DNA of 64,000 nt, taken from positions 62,001-126,000 of the forward strand of contig NZ_FMCR01000001.1 of NCBI RefSeq assembly GCF_900091575.1. Reading direction: 5' to 3'. The position numbers and the translations under genes were made by a program. Shown in pieces: positions 8,405-15,771 of the stretch. Numbering within the stretch: position 1 is the stretch's first letter; each line of letters starts with the position of its first letter. The notes beneath the pieces were generated by a model, which did not search any database, was not told the origin of the DNA, and saw nothing but the letters and a program-made list of their open reading frames with translations. The stretch comes from Micromonospora saelicesensis. Lineage in GTDB: Bacteria; Actinomycetota; Actinomycetes; Mycobacteriales; Micromonosporaceae.

Positions 8405-8908
8405 TCAGGCGAGGTGGACGACCAGGTGGAAGCCCAGGTCCGTCGGAGTGCCGGCCGAGGTGCGGGTCTGGACGAAGACCGCGTTGGGCGTGCTGAGCCG
8501 GGGCGCGACCGAGATCTCACCGGCCGGCGGAATGCAGCAGGCGTCAGCCCGGCCGATGGTGGCCACGATGACGCCGGCCGTGACGTTGTGACCGAAGATC
8601 ACCTCGTACTGACCGGTGCCGTACTTGATGACGGTGCCGGTGCCGCGCGCCTTGGTGCCGTTGGAGTTGACGACGACGATGGTGGTGGAGGCGACGAGCG
8701 TCGAGTTGGCCTTCAGCGCGGCCTTCGCCGTGCGGGCCGACTCGGCGGTGACCGGCGGTTGGGCGTTGGTGCCACGCGCCGCCGGCTGGACCGTTTCCTG
8801 TGGGGCCAACGCCTGCGGCTGGGCGATAGCGATGCCCCCGCCAGCGAGACTGAGCCCCAGGACGGCGAACGTTACCGCCGCCACCTTACGTCGGAAGGAT
8901 GTGCTCAT
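8405..8908 (-). CDS. Small secreted hypothetical protein
   Basis: 167 residues. ATG at 8908 is preceded by GGGGGA at a good distance, which decides this start over an in-frame candidate further right. A classical signal peptide is visible (FRRKVAAVTFAVLGLSLAG then ...IAIAQ, cleavage near residue 30). The mature part is Ala/Thr/Val-rich, with an adjacent cysteine pair in DACCIPPAG, and looks like an all-beta extracellular domain. No family is recognised. Two good sigma-70-type promoters lie 200 to 260 bases upstream, giving an unusually long 5' leader. A terminator follows at 8360-8393. Confidence 0.72.
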   Translation of the reverse strand: MSTSFRRKVAAVTFAVLGLSLAGGGIAIAQPQALAPQETVQPAARGTNAQPPVTAESARTAKAALKANSTLVASTTIVVVNSNGTKARGTGTVIKYGTGQYEVIFGHNVTAGVIVATIGRADACCIPPAGEISVAPRLSTPNAVFVQTRTSAGTPTDLGFHLVVHLA

Positions 8909-9107
8909 GACAGGTCCCCCTTGTGTGACCGTGCGAATTCGGCCGACCCGCGGGGCGGGACGGATGACTGCCCATAAATAGGCGTACGACGACAGTTGGG
9001 CGGGGGAAAGCTGCCTCACTCACACCCGACGAGATTGATTTCTCAACAATCCGCATCCCCTCTGAGCTGCGGTTACTACTCAGAGTTGCGTCGTTTAAGC
9101 CAGATGG

Positions 9108-9137
9108 AACGTAGCACCGCAAAAAGCCACCAGTCAA
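9108..9137 (-). promoter_or_regulatory. Promoter of the secreted-protein gene (proximal)
   Basis: On the minus strand TTGACT (9137-9132) is followed after 18 bases by TACGTT (9113-9108), close to the principal sigma consensus. The predicted start lies near 9100, about 190 bases before the ATG at 8908. Confidence 0.6.
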
Positions 9138-9166
9138 TAGTTGATCTCGCTTTTCCGGGGTGTCAA
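9137..9166 (-). promoter_or_regulatory. Possible second, upstream promoter of the secreted-protein gene
   Basis: On the minus strand TTGACA (9166-9161) and AACTAT (9142-9137) are separated by 18 bases, in tandem with the proximal promoter. The -35 is a perfect consensus; the -10 is weaker. Confidence 0.4.
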
Positions 9167-9246
9167 CCAACTGTCAGATAATTGTGAAATGTGAGCGCAT
9201 CGCCATTCATGAAATGGGTTCGTCGGACCCGACTACGATCATCGTC

Positions 9247-10233
9247 GTGATCGTCGACGCTCCACCCGCGCACCGGAACGCTCGGCTCGGCACGGTGCTC
9301 TGCTGGCTTGCCGTCGTACCCACCGCCCTCTGGGCGGCAGCCCGACTGCTCGGCCTGGACCGGGGGCCGTTGGTGCAGGCGCTCGCCTTCACGCCGTACG
9401 TCGCGGGAGTCAGCGTCCTGGTCCTGGCCCTCGCGCTCGCCCTGCGGCGCTGGTGGCCGGCGGCGCTCGCGGCCCTGGCGGCGGTGGCGTTGCTCGGCAC
9501 CGTCGCACCTCGGGCGCTGGCCAGCCCGCAGCCGGCGGCGGCCGGGCCGACAGTGCGGCTGCTCACCGCCAATCTGCTCGCCGGCGCCGGCGACGCGCGG
9601 ACACTGGTGGAGCTGGTCCGGCGACACCAGATCGACGTGCTCACCGTGCAGGAGTTCACGCCGGACGCGCAGGCCGCCCTGGATCAACTCGGCCTGGCAA
9701 CGCTGCTGCCACACCGGCAGCTCAACCCGGTGATCGGCACCGCCGGTTCCGGGCTCTACTCGCGGTGGCCGATCACCGACGGCGGCGTCCGGCGCAACCT
9801 CGACGGTTGGGGCTTCACCCAGGCGTACGCGACGGTCTCCGTCCCCGGCGGGCCCCCGGTCCGCGTCGAGTCGGCCCACCCCTCGGCGCCCTACGCGCTG
9901 GACCAGGTCGGCGCCTGGCGTGCCGACCTGACCGCCCAACCACCGGCCACCCCGGACGGTGGCCTGCGAATCCTCGCCGGAGACTTCAACGCGACCCTCG
10001 ACCACAGTCCACTGCGGGCCCTGCTGCGCAGCGGTTACGTCGACGCCGCCGACGCCACCGGAGCGGGTCTGACCGGCACCTGGGGTCCGTACGACGGCGA
10101 CCTCATCCCACCCGTCACCATCGACCACGTCCTGGTCGACCACCGGATAGCTGTCCACTCGGTGCAGGTCTTCGCCCTACCCGGCAGCGACCACCGCCCC
10201 GTCCAAGCCACCCTCCGCCTCCCCCAGCCCTAA
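9247..10233 (+). CDS. Endonuclease/exonuclease/phosphatase (EEP) fold membrane protein
   Basis: 328 residues. GTG at 9247 is chosen because TACGAT (9234-9239) ends seven bases before it, the spacing of a leaderless actinomycete transcript, and no ribosome-binding site precedes it. Three membrane segments (about 14-35, 43-66, 70-87) lead to an EEP domain outside the membrane. The catalytic motifs are visible: LTANLL, VQEF, AGDFN, TIDHVLV and GSDHRP. The EEP fold covers metal-dependent nucleases and phosphodiesterases, including sphingomyelinase-like enzymes. The membrane-anchored extracellular layout suggests a phosphodiester-cleaving surface enzyme, but the substrate is unknown. Confidence 0.82.
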   Translation: MIVDAPPAHRNARLGTVLCWLAVVPTALWAAARLLGLDRGPLVQALAFTPYVAGVSVLVLALALALRRWWPAALAALAAVALLGTVAPRALASPQPAAAGPTVRLLTANLLAGAGDARTLVELVRRHQIDVLTVQEFTPDAQAALDQLGLATLLPHRQLNPVIGTAGSGLYSRWPITDGGVRRNLDGWGFTQAYATVSVPGGPPVRVESAHPSAPYALDQVGAWRADLTAQPPATPDGGLRILAGDFNATLDHSPLRALLRSGYVDAADATGAGLTGTWGPYDGDLIPPVTIDHVLVDHRIAVHSVQVFALPGSDHRPVQATLRLPQP

Positions 10234-10261
10234 CCCCCCACCCCACCCCACCCCACCTCGT

Positions 10262-10330
10262 CGATCTTGCACTTACCGTCCCGGCATCAGCGACAAAAGC
10301 CGCAGACCGTCGACACAAAGCGCAAGATCG
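10262..10330. repeat. Intergenic inverted repeat between convergent genes
   Basis: CGATCTTGC (10262-10270) and GCAAGATCG (10322-10330) are exact complements and bracket 51 bases. One mismatch inwards, CTT pairs with AAG. The element lies between the convergent EEP and cimA genes and may serve as a two-way terminator or belong to a dispersed element family. Confidence 0.5.
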
Positions 10331-10356
10331 CGAGGGTGAGGGGTGGGTGGGCGGGG

Positions 10357-11940
10357 TTAGACGGAGGTGGGGGCCAGACCGTAGGTGAGGGCGTCTACCA
10401 GGGCGTGCCAGCTGGCCTCGACCACGTTGGGGTGGACGCCGACAGTGGTCCAGTCCCGGCCGCCGCCGTCGGAGGTCTCCAGCAGGACCCGGGTGACCGC
10501 GCCGGTGCCGTGGCTGCCCTCCAGGATGCGCACCTTGTAGTCGGCCAACTCGAAGTCACGCAGCTGCGGATAGTGCCGCGCCAGCCCCACCCGCAGCGCC
10601 TCGTCGAGGGCGTTGACCGGGCCGTTGCCCTCGGCGGTGGCGATCACCCGCTCACCGCGAACCCGGATCTTGACGGTCGCCTCGGAGACCACCGCGCCGT
10701 CCTCGCGGTGCTCGACCAGCACCCGGTACGACTCCAGGGTGAACGGTCGGGCCGGGCTGCCCTCCGGCAGCTCGGAGCGGACCAGCAACTCGAAGGACGC
10801 ATCGGCCGCCTCAAAGGACCAGCCACCGGCCTCCAGCTCCTTGACCCGCTTGGTGACCCGGGTGAGGGCGTCCGGGCTGTCGGCCAGGTCCAGGCCGAGC
10901 TCACGACTCTTGAGCTCGACGCTGGCCCGACCGGCCATCTCGGTGACCAGGATCCGCATGTCGTTGCCCACCACCGACGGGTCCACGTGGTTGTAGAGCA
11001 ACGGGTCGACCTTGATCGCGCTCGCGTGCAACCCCGCCTTGTGGGCGAAGGCAGCGGCCCCGGCGTACGCCTGGTGGGTGTCGGGGGCGATGTTGGCGAT
11101 CTCGGCGATGGCGTGCGAGACCCGCACCATCTGCGCCAGGCAACCCTCCGGTAGGACGGGCATGCCGAGCTTGAGTTGGAGGTTGGCGACGACCGCGAAG
11201 ATGTCGGCGTTGCCCGGGCGTTCGCCGTACCCGTTGGCGGTGCCCTGCACGTGGCGGACGCCCGCCTCCACGGCGGCGATCGTGTTGGCCACCGCGCAGG
11301 CGGTGTCGTTCTGGGCGTGCATACCGAGCAGCCCGGCGTCGATCCCCAGCCTGTTCGTCAGGTCGTGGATCACGGCGGTCACCTGGGACGGCAGCATGCC
11401 GCCGTTGGTGTCGCAGAGCACCATCCGCTCGGCGCCGGCGGCGAGCGCGGTCTGCACCACGGCCGCGCCGTACGCGGGGTCGTGCCGGTAGCCGTCGAAG
11501 AAGTGTTCGCCGTCGACGAAGACCCGTCGACCCTCGCGGACGAGGTGGTTGACGGTGTCGTGGATCATCGCGAGGTTCTCCGCGCCGGTGGTGCGCAGCG
11601 CGCGTTCGACGTGCCGGGTGTCGGCCTTGGCGACCAGGGCCACGGCCGGGGTCTGCGCGTCCAGCAGGGCGCGCACCTGGGGGTCGTCCGCGACCGCAAC
11701 GCCGGCCTTGCGGGTGGCGCCGAACGCGACGAGTACGGCGTGCCGCAGGTCCAGCTCGGTGCGGGCGCGGCGGAAGAACTCGGTGTCCTTGGGCACCGCG
11801 CCCGGCCAGCCGCCCTCGATGAAGCCGACGCCGAACTCGTCGAGCAGCCGGGCCACGGCCAGCTTGTCGACAACCGAGTAGGTGAGCCCTTCGCGCTGAG
11901 CGCCGTCGCGCAACGTGGTGTCGAAGACCTGGAACGTCAT
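10357..11940 (-). CDS. cimA: (R)-citramalate synthase
   Basis: 527 residues; ATG at 11940 with AAAGGA upstream. It belongs to the DRE-TIM metallolyases (isopropylmalate synthase superfamily). FDTTLRDGAQREG opens the TIM barrel, HAQND supplies metal ligands, and NGYGERPGNADI is the family signature. A C-terminal LeuA-type allosteric dimerisation domain follows. The enzyme condenses acetyl-CoA with pyruvate to (R)-citramalate, giving 2-oxobutyrate for isoleucine without threonine deaminase. Length and the CimA-like N-terminus separate it from LeuA and homocitrate synthase, though the assignment is by pattern. The 5' leader carries an intrinsic terminator and a short Ile-containing leader peptide, so end-product control by attenuation is predicted. 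Confidence 0.88.
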   Translation of the reverse strand: MTFQVFDTTLRDGAQREGLTYSVVDKLAVARLLDEFGVGFIEGGWPGAVPKDTEFFRRARTELDLRHAVLVAFGATRKAGVAVADDPQVRALLDAQTPAVALVAKADTRHVERALRTTGAENLAMIHDTVNHLVREGRRVFVDGEHFFDGYRHDPAYGAAVVQTALAAGAERMVLCDTNGGMLPSQVTAVIHDLTNRLGIDAGLLGMHAQNDTACAVANTIAAVEAGVRHVQGTANGYGERPGNADIFAVVANLQLKLGMPVLPEGCLAQMVRVSHAIAEIANIAPDTHQAYAGAAAFAHKAGLHASAIKVDPLLYNHVDPSVVGNDMRILVTEMAGRASVELKSRELGLDLADSPDALTRVTKRVKELEAGGWSFEAADASFELLVRSELPEGSPARPFTLESYRVLVEHREDGAVVSEATVKIRVRGERVIATAEGNGPVNALDEALRVGLARHYPQLRDFELADYKVRILEGSHGTGAVTRVLLETSDGGGRDWTTVGVHPNVVEASWHALVDALTYGLAPTSV

Positions 11941-11960
11941 CAGGATCCTTTCTCGGAGCA

Positions 11961-11992
11961 ACAAAAAGACCTCCCGCGGATGCGGGAGGTCT
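11961..11992 (-). terminator. Attenuator terminator in the cimA leader
   Basis: Read on the minus strand, AGACCTCCCGC (11992-11982) and GCGGGAGGTCT (11977-11967) form a perfect 11-bp stem with a four-base loop, followed immediately by TTTTTG. This is a textbook intrinsic terminator about 30 bases before the cimA ATG. It lies inside the leader rather than behind a gene. Confidence 0.85.
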
Positions 11993-12000
11993 GCGCGCTC

Positions 12001-12094
12001 GGCAGAGGGGAGGGCCGGCGCGCTAGGTCGCAATAATCAGGGCGGTACTGGTCACGATGGTTACTCTGCCACTCCTCCCGCGAATTTGGGAGGA
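12001..12094 (-). promoter_or_regulatory. Predicted antiterminator and anti-antiterminator segments of the cimA leader
   Basis: On the minus strand GCGGGAGG (12081-12074) can pair with CCTCCCGC (11989-11982), the 5' arm of the terminator. GGCAGAG (12070-12064) can pair with CTCTGCC (12007-12001), giving 15 pairs that exclude the terminator. TCCTCCC (12094-12088) can instead pair with GGGAGGA (12079-12073) and free the terminator. The pairings are visible in the sequence; the switching is inference. Confidence 0.55.
12023..12055 (-). CDS. cimA leader peptide (Leu-Ile-Ile codons)
   Basis: A ten-codon frame on the minus strand from GTG at 12055 to TAG at 12023 reads MTSTALIIAT. Leu and two consecutive Ile codons sit at positions 6-8. 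It lies upstream of an intrinsic terminator and the citramalate synthase gene, whose pathway ends in isoleucine, so ribosome stalling at the Ile codons is the expected signal. The ribosome-binding site is weak (AGAG 12 bases upstream). An upstream 14-codon frame (12061-12105) ends five bases before this GTG and might deliver ribosomes by reinitiation. Confidence 0.6.
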   Translation of the reverse strand: MTSTALIIAT

Positions 12095-12256
12095 ACAAAC
12101 CACATAGCGGGATGGTGACGGAGGGTTCGTTCGCCAGTGACCACCGCTCGTGATCGGCTTCACAAGCCACCGGGCCACTCATCGGCGGGAACAGCCATGC
12201 GGAAGCATCTGGAACGGATCCGATGATGGCCACCGTGCCGTCTGCAAGGAGGACCT

Positions 12257-12451
12257 GTGCTCACCGTCAGTGACCGCTTACCTGAGCACGGACTCGCCGC
12301 CTGCGTATCGCTGGCCGCCAACAACGCGTCCAGGACGATCGGCCACACGTCCCACGAGGGCACGTGGTGTGTGGTCTTCGTCGGGCCGATGGTTTTCACC
12401 TCCATCAGCCCGACGGAGATCGCCGACGAGACCCCCGCCGCCGGAGTCTGA
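12257..12451 (+). pseudogene. ahpC: Truncated ahpC relic lacking the peroxidatic cysteine
   Basis: A GTG frame with a perfect AAGGAGG ribosome-binding site encodes 64 residues that track the start of actinobacterial AhpC (family pattern MLTVGDKFPEF...TACVSL). Here it reads MLTVSDRLPEHGLAACVSL, later HTSHEGTWCVVF and FTSISPTEIA. In functional AhpC the last stretch is FTFVCPTEIA and its Cys is the peroxidatic residue; here it is Ser. The frame then ends, with about two thirds of the protein, including the resolving Cys region, missing. The Leu codon at position 8 is TTA, rare in such genomes. The relic stops two bases before ahpD. It could still be translated, for example to couple ahpD, but cannot be a peroxiredoxin. 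Confidence 0.8.
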
Positions 12452-12453
12452 CC

Positions 12454-12984
12454 ATGGGCCTGGACGCGATCAAGGCAGCCCTGCCGGAGTACGCCAGGGA
12501 CATCAGGCTCAACCTCGGCTCCACCATCGGTTCCTCGGCGTTGACCCCGGCGCAGACCTGGGGCACCGCGCTGGCCTGCGCGGTGACGGCTCGCAACCCG
12601 GTGGTGCTGCGGGAGATCGCAGCCGAGGCGCTCGGGCACCTCGGGCTGGCGGGTGTCGAGGCGGCCAAGGGCGCTGCGGCGATCATGGCGATGAACAACA
12701 TCTACTACCGGGCCAAGCACCTGATCGGCGACGAGCAGTACGCCTCGATGCCGGCCCGACTGCGGATGCAGATCATCGCGAGGCCGGGGGTGGACAAGGG
12801 CGACTTCGAGCTCTGGTGCCTCGCCGTGTCGGCCATCACGGGCTGTGAGGTGTGCCTGGAGTTGCACGAGAAGAAGCTGCGCGGCAGCGGCTTCACCCGG
12901 GAGCAGCTGCACGAGGCCCTGCGGATCTCCGCCGTGGTGCACGCCGCGGCGGTCACCCTGGACGCCGAGGCCGCACTGGCCTGA
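12454..12984 (+). CDS. ahpD: Alkyl hydroperoxide reductase AhpD
   Basis: 176 residues from an ATG at 12454. The CxxC redox pair is Cys131 and Cys134 in TGCEVCLELHEKK, with Glu119 and His138 in the positions of the proton-relay residues of Mycobacterium tuberculosis AhpD. The length matches the family. AhpD normally reduces AhpC using lipoamide-linked reductant. Here the gene two bases upstream is a decayed ahpC, so AhpD either serves another peroxiredoxin elsewhere in the genome or acts alone as a weak peroxidase. The catalytic residues are intact, so decay is limited to ahpC. Confidence 0.92.
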   Translation: MGLDAIKAALPEYARDIRLNLGSTIGSSALTPAQTWGTALACAVTARNPVVLREIAAEALGHLGLAGVEAAKGAAAIMAMNNIYYRAKHLIGDEQYASMPARLRMQIIARPGVDKGDFELWCLAVSAITGCEVCLELHEKKLRGSGFTREQLHEALRISAVVHAAAVTLDAEAALA

Positions 12985-13051
12985 ACACGTACGCCCCGAC
13001 GGGCCGATGCCGCACCTCGCGGCCTCGGCGCCTTGCCGTACCGCGCTTCGC

Positions 13052-13104
13052 CCTGTCACCGTGCCGCGGCCTGTCACCGTGCCGCGGCCCGTCGCCGTTT
13101 CCGG
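13052..13104 (+). repeat. Short tandem repeat (18-base unit, two exact copies plus a degenerate third)
   Basis: CCTGTCACCGTGCCGCGG occurs at 13052-13069 and again at 13070-13087, followed by a diverged copy to about 13104. It is noncoding, in the 198-base gap between ahpD and the PRC-barrel gene. No function is seen. Confidence 0.7.
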
Positions 13105-13182
13105 CCCCCGACGGCCGGGTAGCTCCTGCGGGGACGCACCCACCTACGCCGAGACGATCGGCGACAGTCAGGAGTGAACGGC

Positions 13183-13641
13183 ATGGACAGGATCGATCCG
13201 CACGCCACCCACGCCGGGCCGGACCCGCTGCGCGGCGGCGACCAGGGCACGGTGCCCGGCGGCGCGCCGGCCGGCACGTTCGACCCCTGGCGCTACCGGG
13301 ACCAGGCCGGCGTGGCCGACGTCGACCTGGTCGGCTACAAGGTCGAGGCCACCGACGGTGGAATCGGCAAGATCGACAGCGCCAGTCACGAGGTGGGCGG
13401 CAGCTACCTGGTCGTGGACACCGGGCCCTGGATCTTCGGCAAGAAGGTGATGTTGCCGGCCGGCACCGTCAACCAGGTCGACCACGACCAGCGCACCGTC
13501 TCCGTCGACCGGAGCCGGGACCAGATCAAGGCCGCCCCGGAGTACGACGAGACCAGCCACAGCGACCCGAGCTACCGGGATCAGCTGGGTGGCTACTACG
13601 ACGAGACGTACGGCGCGCTCCCGCCCGGCACCGCACGGTGA
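13183..13641 (+). CDS. PRC-barrel domain protein
   Basis: 152 residues. ATG at 13183 is preferred over an in-frame GTG nine bases earlier because AGGAG (13169-13173) is correctly spaced for it. After a polar, low-complexity N-terminus, a PRC-barrel domain covers about residues 40-110 (VDLVGYKVEATDGGIGKID, then GGSYLVVDTGPW and KKVMLPAGTV). The C-terminus is acidic and Tyr-rich. PRC-barrel proteins are small beta-barrels used in RNA processing, photosynthetic reaction centres and many uncharacterised, often stress-related, bacterial proteins. No membrane segment is present. A strong terminator follows. Confidence 0.8.
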   Translation: MDRIDPHATHAGPDPLRGGDQGTVPGGAPAGTFDPWRYRDQAGVADVDLVGYKVEATDGGIGKIDSASHEVGGSYLVVDTGPWIFGKKVMLPAGTVNQVDHDQRTVSVDRSRDQIKAAPEYDETSHSDPSYRDQLGGYYDETYGALPPGTAR

Positions 13642-13652
13642 CTGTTCGACCG

Positions 13653-13683
13653 ACGGCCGGTGGGGCGTTGTCCCACCGGCCGT
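13653..13683 (+). terminator. Terminator after the PRC-barrel gene
   Basis: ACGGCCGGTGGG (13653-13664) and CCCACCGGCCGT (13672-13683) form a perfect 12-bp stem with a seven-base loop, followed by TTA. It ends only seven bases before the next GTG, which fits a leaderless or very short-leader start for the phosphatase gene. Confidence 0.7.
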
Positions 13684-13690
13684 TTACCGT

Positions 13691-14467
13691 GTGAACGTGG
13701 ACGCCATCGACGACAGCCGACAGATTCCGCTCCCCGCCACCTTCAACTTCCGCGACGCCGGCGGCTACCTCGGGCACGGCGGCCGACCCGTACGTCGTGG
13801 TCGGCTCTACCGCTCCGACTCGCTGCACCGCCTCACCGAACAGGACCGGGACGCGTTCGTCGCGATCGGCATCCGCACCGTCATCGACCTGCGCCGCCCC
13901 ACCGAGGTGGAGCGGGACGGCCGGGTGCCGGCATACCAGGGGCTGACCTACCGGCACATCCACCCGGAGCACGACGACTGGGCGGGCGTGCCGCACGAGG
14001 AGGGCGCGAGCCTGGCCCGGTACCTCGCGGACCGGTACGCCGACCTGGCCCAGACCGGCACCGCCGGGCTGGCCGAGGCCGTCGGGCTGATCGCCGACTC
14101 CGCCAACGCCCCGGTGGTCGTGCACTGCGTGGCCGGCAAGGACCGCACCGGCATCGTCTGCGCGCTGACCCTCGCCGTGCTCGGCGTCGACGACGCGGAC
14201 ATCACCGCGGACTACGCGCTCAGCAGCGAGGCGTCGGCCCGGTACAGCGCCTGGCTGGCCTCCATCAACCCGGACGGAGTGGAGGTGCCGGCACCGTTTT
14301 TGGCCTCACCCGCCGAGGCGATGCAGATCTTCCTCGACGAGCTGCGTGCGGGGCACGGCTCGGTCGAGGCGTACCTGCGCCACGCCGGGGTGACCGACGA
14401 GCAGCTCGCCGCGCTCCGCGACCACCTGCTCGACGAGCCCACCAAGGCGGAGCCCACCGACGCGTAG
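13691..14467 (+). CDS. Tyrosine-protein phosphatase (Y_phosphatase3/MptpB-like)
   Basis: 258 residues from a GTG at 13691; a second GTG two codons later is an alternative. The phosphate-binding loop HCVAGKDRTG at 145-154 carries nucleophile Cys146 and Arg152. FNFRDAGGY at 18-26 is the usual N-terminal signature of this family. Relatives include the secreted lipid/tyrosine phosphatase PtpB of mycobacteria, but no signal peptide is visible here. The substrate is unknown. It ends convergently with ilvE across a shared 13-bp hairpin. Confidence 0.88.
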   Translation: MNVDAIDDSRQIPLPATFNFRDAGGYLGHGGRPVRRGRLYRSDSLHRLTEQDRDAFVAIGIRTVIDLRRPTEVERDGRVPAYQGLTYRHIHPEHDDWAGVPHEEGASLARYLADRYADLAQTGTAGLAEAVGLIADSANAPVVVHCVAGKDRTGIVCALTLAVLGVDDADITADYALSSEASARYSAWLASINPDGVEVPAPFLASPAEAMQIFLDELRAGHGSVEAYLRHAGVTDEQLAALRDHLLDEPTKAEPTDA

Positions 14468-14473
14468 GGCCGA

Positions 14474-14509
14474 CTGCGCCGGCCCGACCGGGTGGACGGG
14501 CCGGCGCAG
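14474..14509. terminator. Two-way terminator between the phosphatase gene and ilvE
   Basis: CTGCGCCGGCCCG (14474-14486) pairs perfectly with CGGGCCGGCGCAG (14497-14509) around a ten-base loop, between two convergent stops. Confidence 0.75.
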
Positions 14510-14518
14510 CGACGGAGA

Positions 14519-15616
14519 TCAGAGGACCCGCTGCACCCAGCCGTGCGGGTCGGCCGCCTTGCCCCGCTGGATGTCGACCAGCTGCTGACGCAGGGCCATG
14601 GTGACCTGACCGGGCTCGCCACCACCGATCAGGAACTCGCCGTCCGGGGAGCGGACCCCACCGATCGGGGTGACCACCGCGGCGGTGCCGCAGGCGAACA
14701 CCTCCTTCAGGCGTCCGCTGGCGGCGTCGGCCTGCCAGTCGGTGAAACTGATCGGCCGCTCCTCGACCTGGTGCCCGGCCGCCGCCGCCAGCGTCATGAC
14801 CGCGTCGCGGGTGATGCCGGGCAGGATCGTGCCGGTTAGCGGTGGGGTGACAACAGTGCCGTCGTCGTAGACGAAGAAGACGTTCATGCCGCCCAACTCG
14901 TCGACGAACCGGCGCTCCACCGCGTCCAGGAAGACGACCTGGTCGCAGCCGGCCTCGATGGCCTCCGCCTGGGCCGCGAGCGACGCGGCGTAGTTGCCGC
15001 CGCACTTGGCCGCGCCGGTGCCACCGGGCGCGGCCCGGGTGTAGTCCGGAGAGACCCAGACGGTGACCGGCTTGACGCCACCGGTGAAGTACGACCCTGC
15101 CGGTGAGGCGATCACCATGTAGAGGTACTCGTTGGCCGGGCGGACGCCGAGGAAGACCTCGCTGGCGAACATGAACGGCCGCAGGTAGAGGCTGCCGTCC
15201 TCGTCGGTGGGGATCCATTCCCGGTCGATCTCGATGAGCTTGTGCAGCGAGTCGACGAACACCTCCGGCGGCAGCACCGGCATCGCCATCCGCTGTGCGG
15301 AGGTGGCGAATCGGGCCGCGTTGGCGTCCGGCCGGAACATCGTCACGCCACCATCGGCCGTGCGGTACGCCTTGAGCCCCTCGAAGATCTCCTGCGCGTA
15401 GTGCAGCACCGCGCTGGCCGGGTCCATCGGGATCGGGGCACGGGCTTCCACCCGGGCGTCGTACCAGCCCTTGCCGTCGGCGTAGCGGACGGTGACCATG
15501 TGGTCGGTGAAGACCCGACCGAACCCGGGATTGGTCAGCAGCGCGGCCCGATCGGCGGCGGATACCGGCGCGAGATTCGGACGGATCTCGAAGTCGAGCT
15601 TGTCACCACCGCTCAT
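14519..15616 (-). CDS. ilvE: Branched-chain amino acid aminotransferase
   Basis: 365 residues; ATG at 15616 has GGGAGG upstream, which rules out the longer frame to the right. It is a fold-type IV PLP transaminase: Lys204 in GGTGAAKCGGNYAAS is the Schiff-base lysine. HYAQEIFEGLKAYR and the VFLDAVERRFVDELGGMNVF stretch are typical of the bacterial/mitochondrial BCAT type. It performs the last step of Leu, Ile and Val synthesis and the first step of their degradation. It lies 155 bases downstream of leuB on the same strand. No attenuator-like T-tract hairpin is seen in front of it. Confidence 0.95.
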   Translation of the reverse strand: MSGGDKLDFEIRPNLAPVSAADRAALLTNPGFGRVFTDHMVTVRYADGKGWYDARVEARAPIPMDPASAVLHYAQEIFEGLKAYRTADGGVTMFRPDANAARFATSAQRMAMPVLPPEVFVDSLHKLIEIDREWIPTDEDGSLYLRPFMFASEVFLGVRPANEYLYMVIASPAGSYFTGGVKPVTVWVSPDYTRAAPGGTGAAKCGGNYAASLAAQAEAIEAGCDQVVFLDAVERRFVDELGGMNVFFVYDDGTVVTPPLTGTILPGITRDAVMTLAAAAGHQVEERPISFTDWQADAASGRLKEVFACGTAAVVTPIGGVRSPDGEFLIGGGEPGQVTMALRQQLVDIQRGKAADPHGWVQRVL

Positions 15617-15732
15617 CGCGCTGACCTCCCTGCGGAACAACGGCATGCGGGACCGCACACCGACATGGCTGTGCCAGAAACCTACCCCGAACGGTCGTTA
15701 AGCGGGTAGCGCCGGTCGGGCTGCCCGTGGCA

Positions 15733-15752
15733 GACCGGCCCCGAGGCCGGTC
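15733..15752 (-). terminator. Small hairpin after leuB
   Basis: GACCGGCC (15733-15740) and GGCCGGTC (15745-15752) form an 8-bp stem with a four-base loop, 19 bases beyond the leuB stop. No T-tract follows, so read-through into ilvE is possible. Confidence 0.45.
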
Positions 15753-15771
15753 ACCACTCGGGCCGGGGTGA

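Larger units (their letters stand above)
8909..9246. other. AT-richer intergenic region with divergent promoters and a long 5' leader
   Basis: About 340 bases, clearly lower in GC than the surroundings. It carries two minus-strand promoter candidates (9108-9137 and 9137-9166). A 7-bp inverted repeat, CTCTGAG (9060-9066) with CTCAGAG (9079-9085), lies inside the predicted leader of the secreted-protein gene. At the right end TACGAT (9234-9239) is placed as a -10 box for a leaderless plus-strand gene. Confidence 0.55.

Noticed and set aside
11941..12256. T-box riboswitch before cimA
   Set aside because: No T-box consensus (AGGGTGGNACCGCG-like) sequence or specifier loop can be seen; a leader peptide with Ile codons and a terminator explains the region better.
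12985..13182. A gene in the gap between ahpD and the PRC-barrel gene
   Set aside because: The only open frames run through an 18-base tandem repeat and lack start signals.
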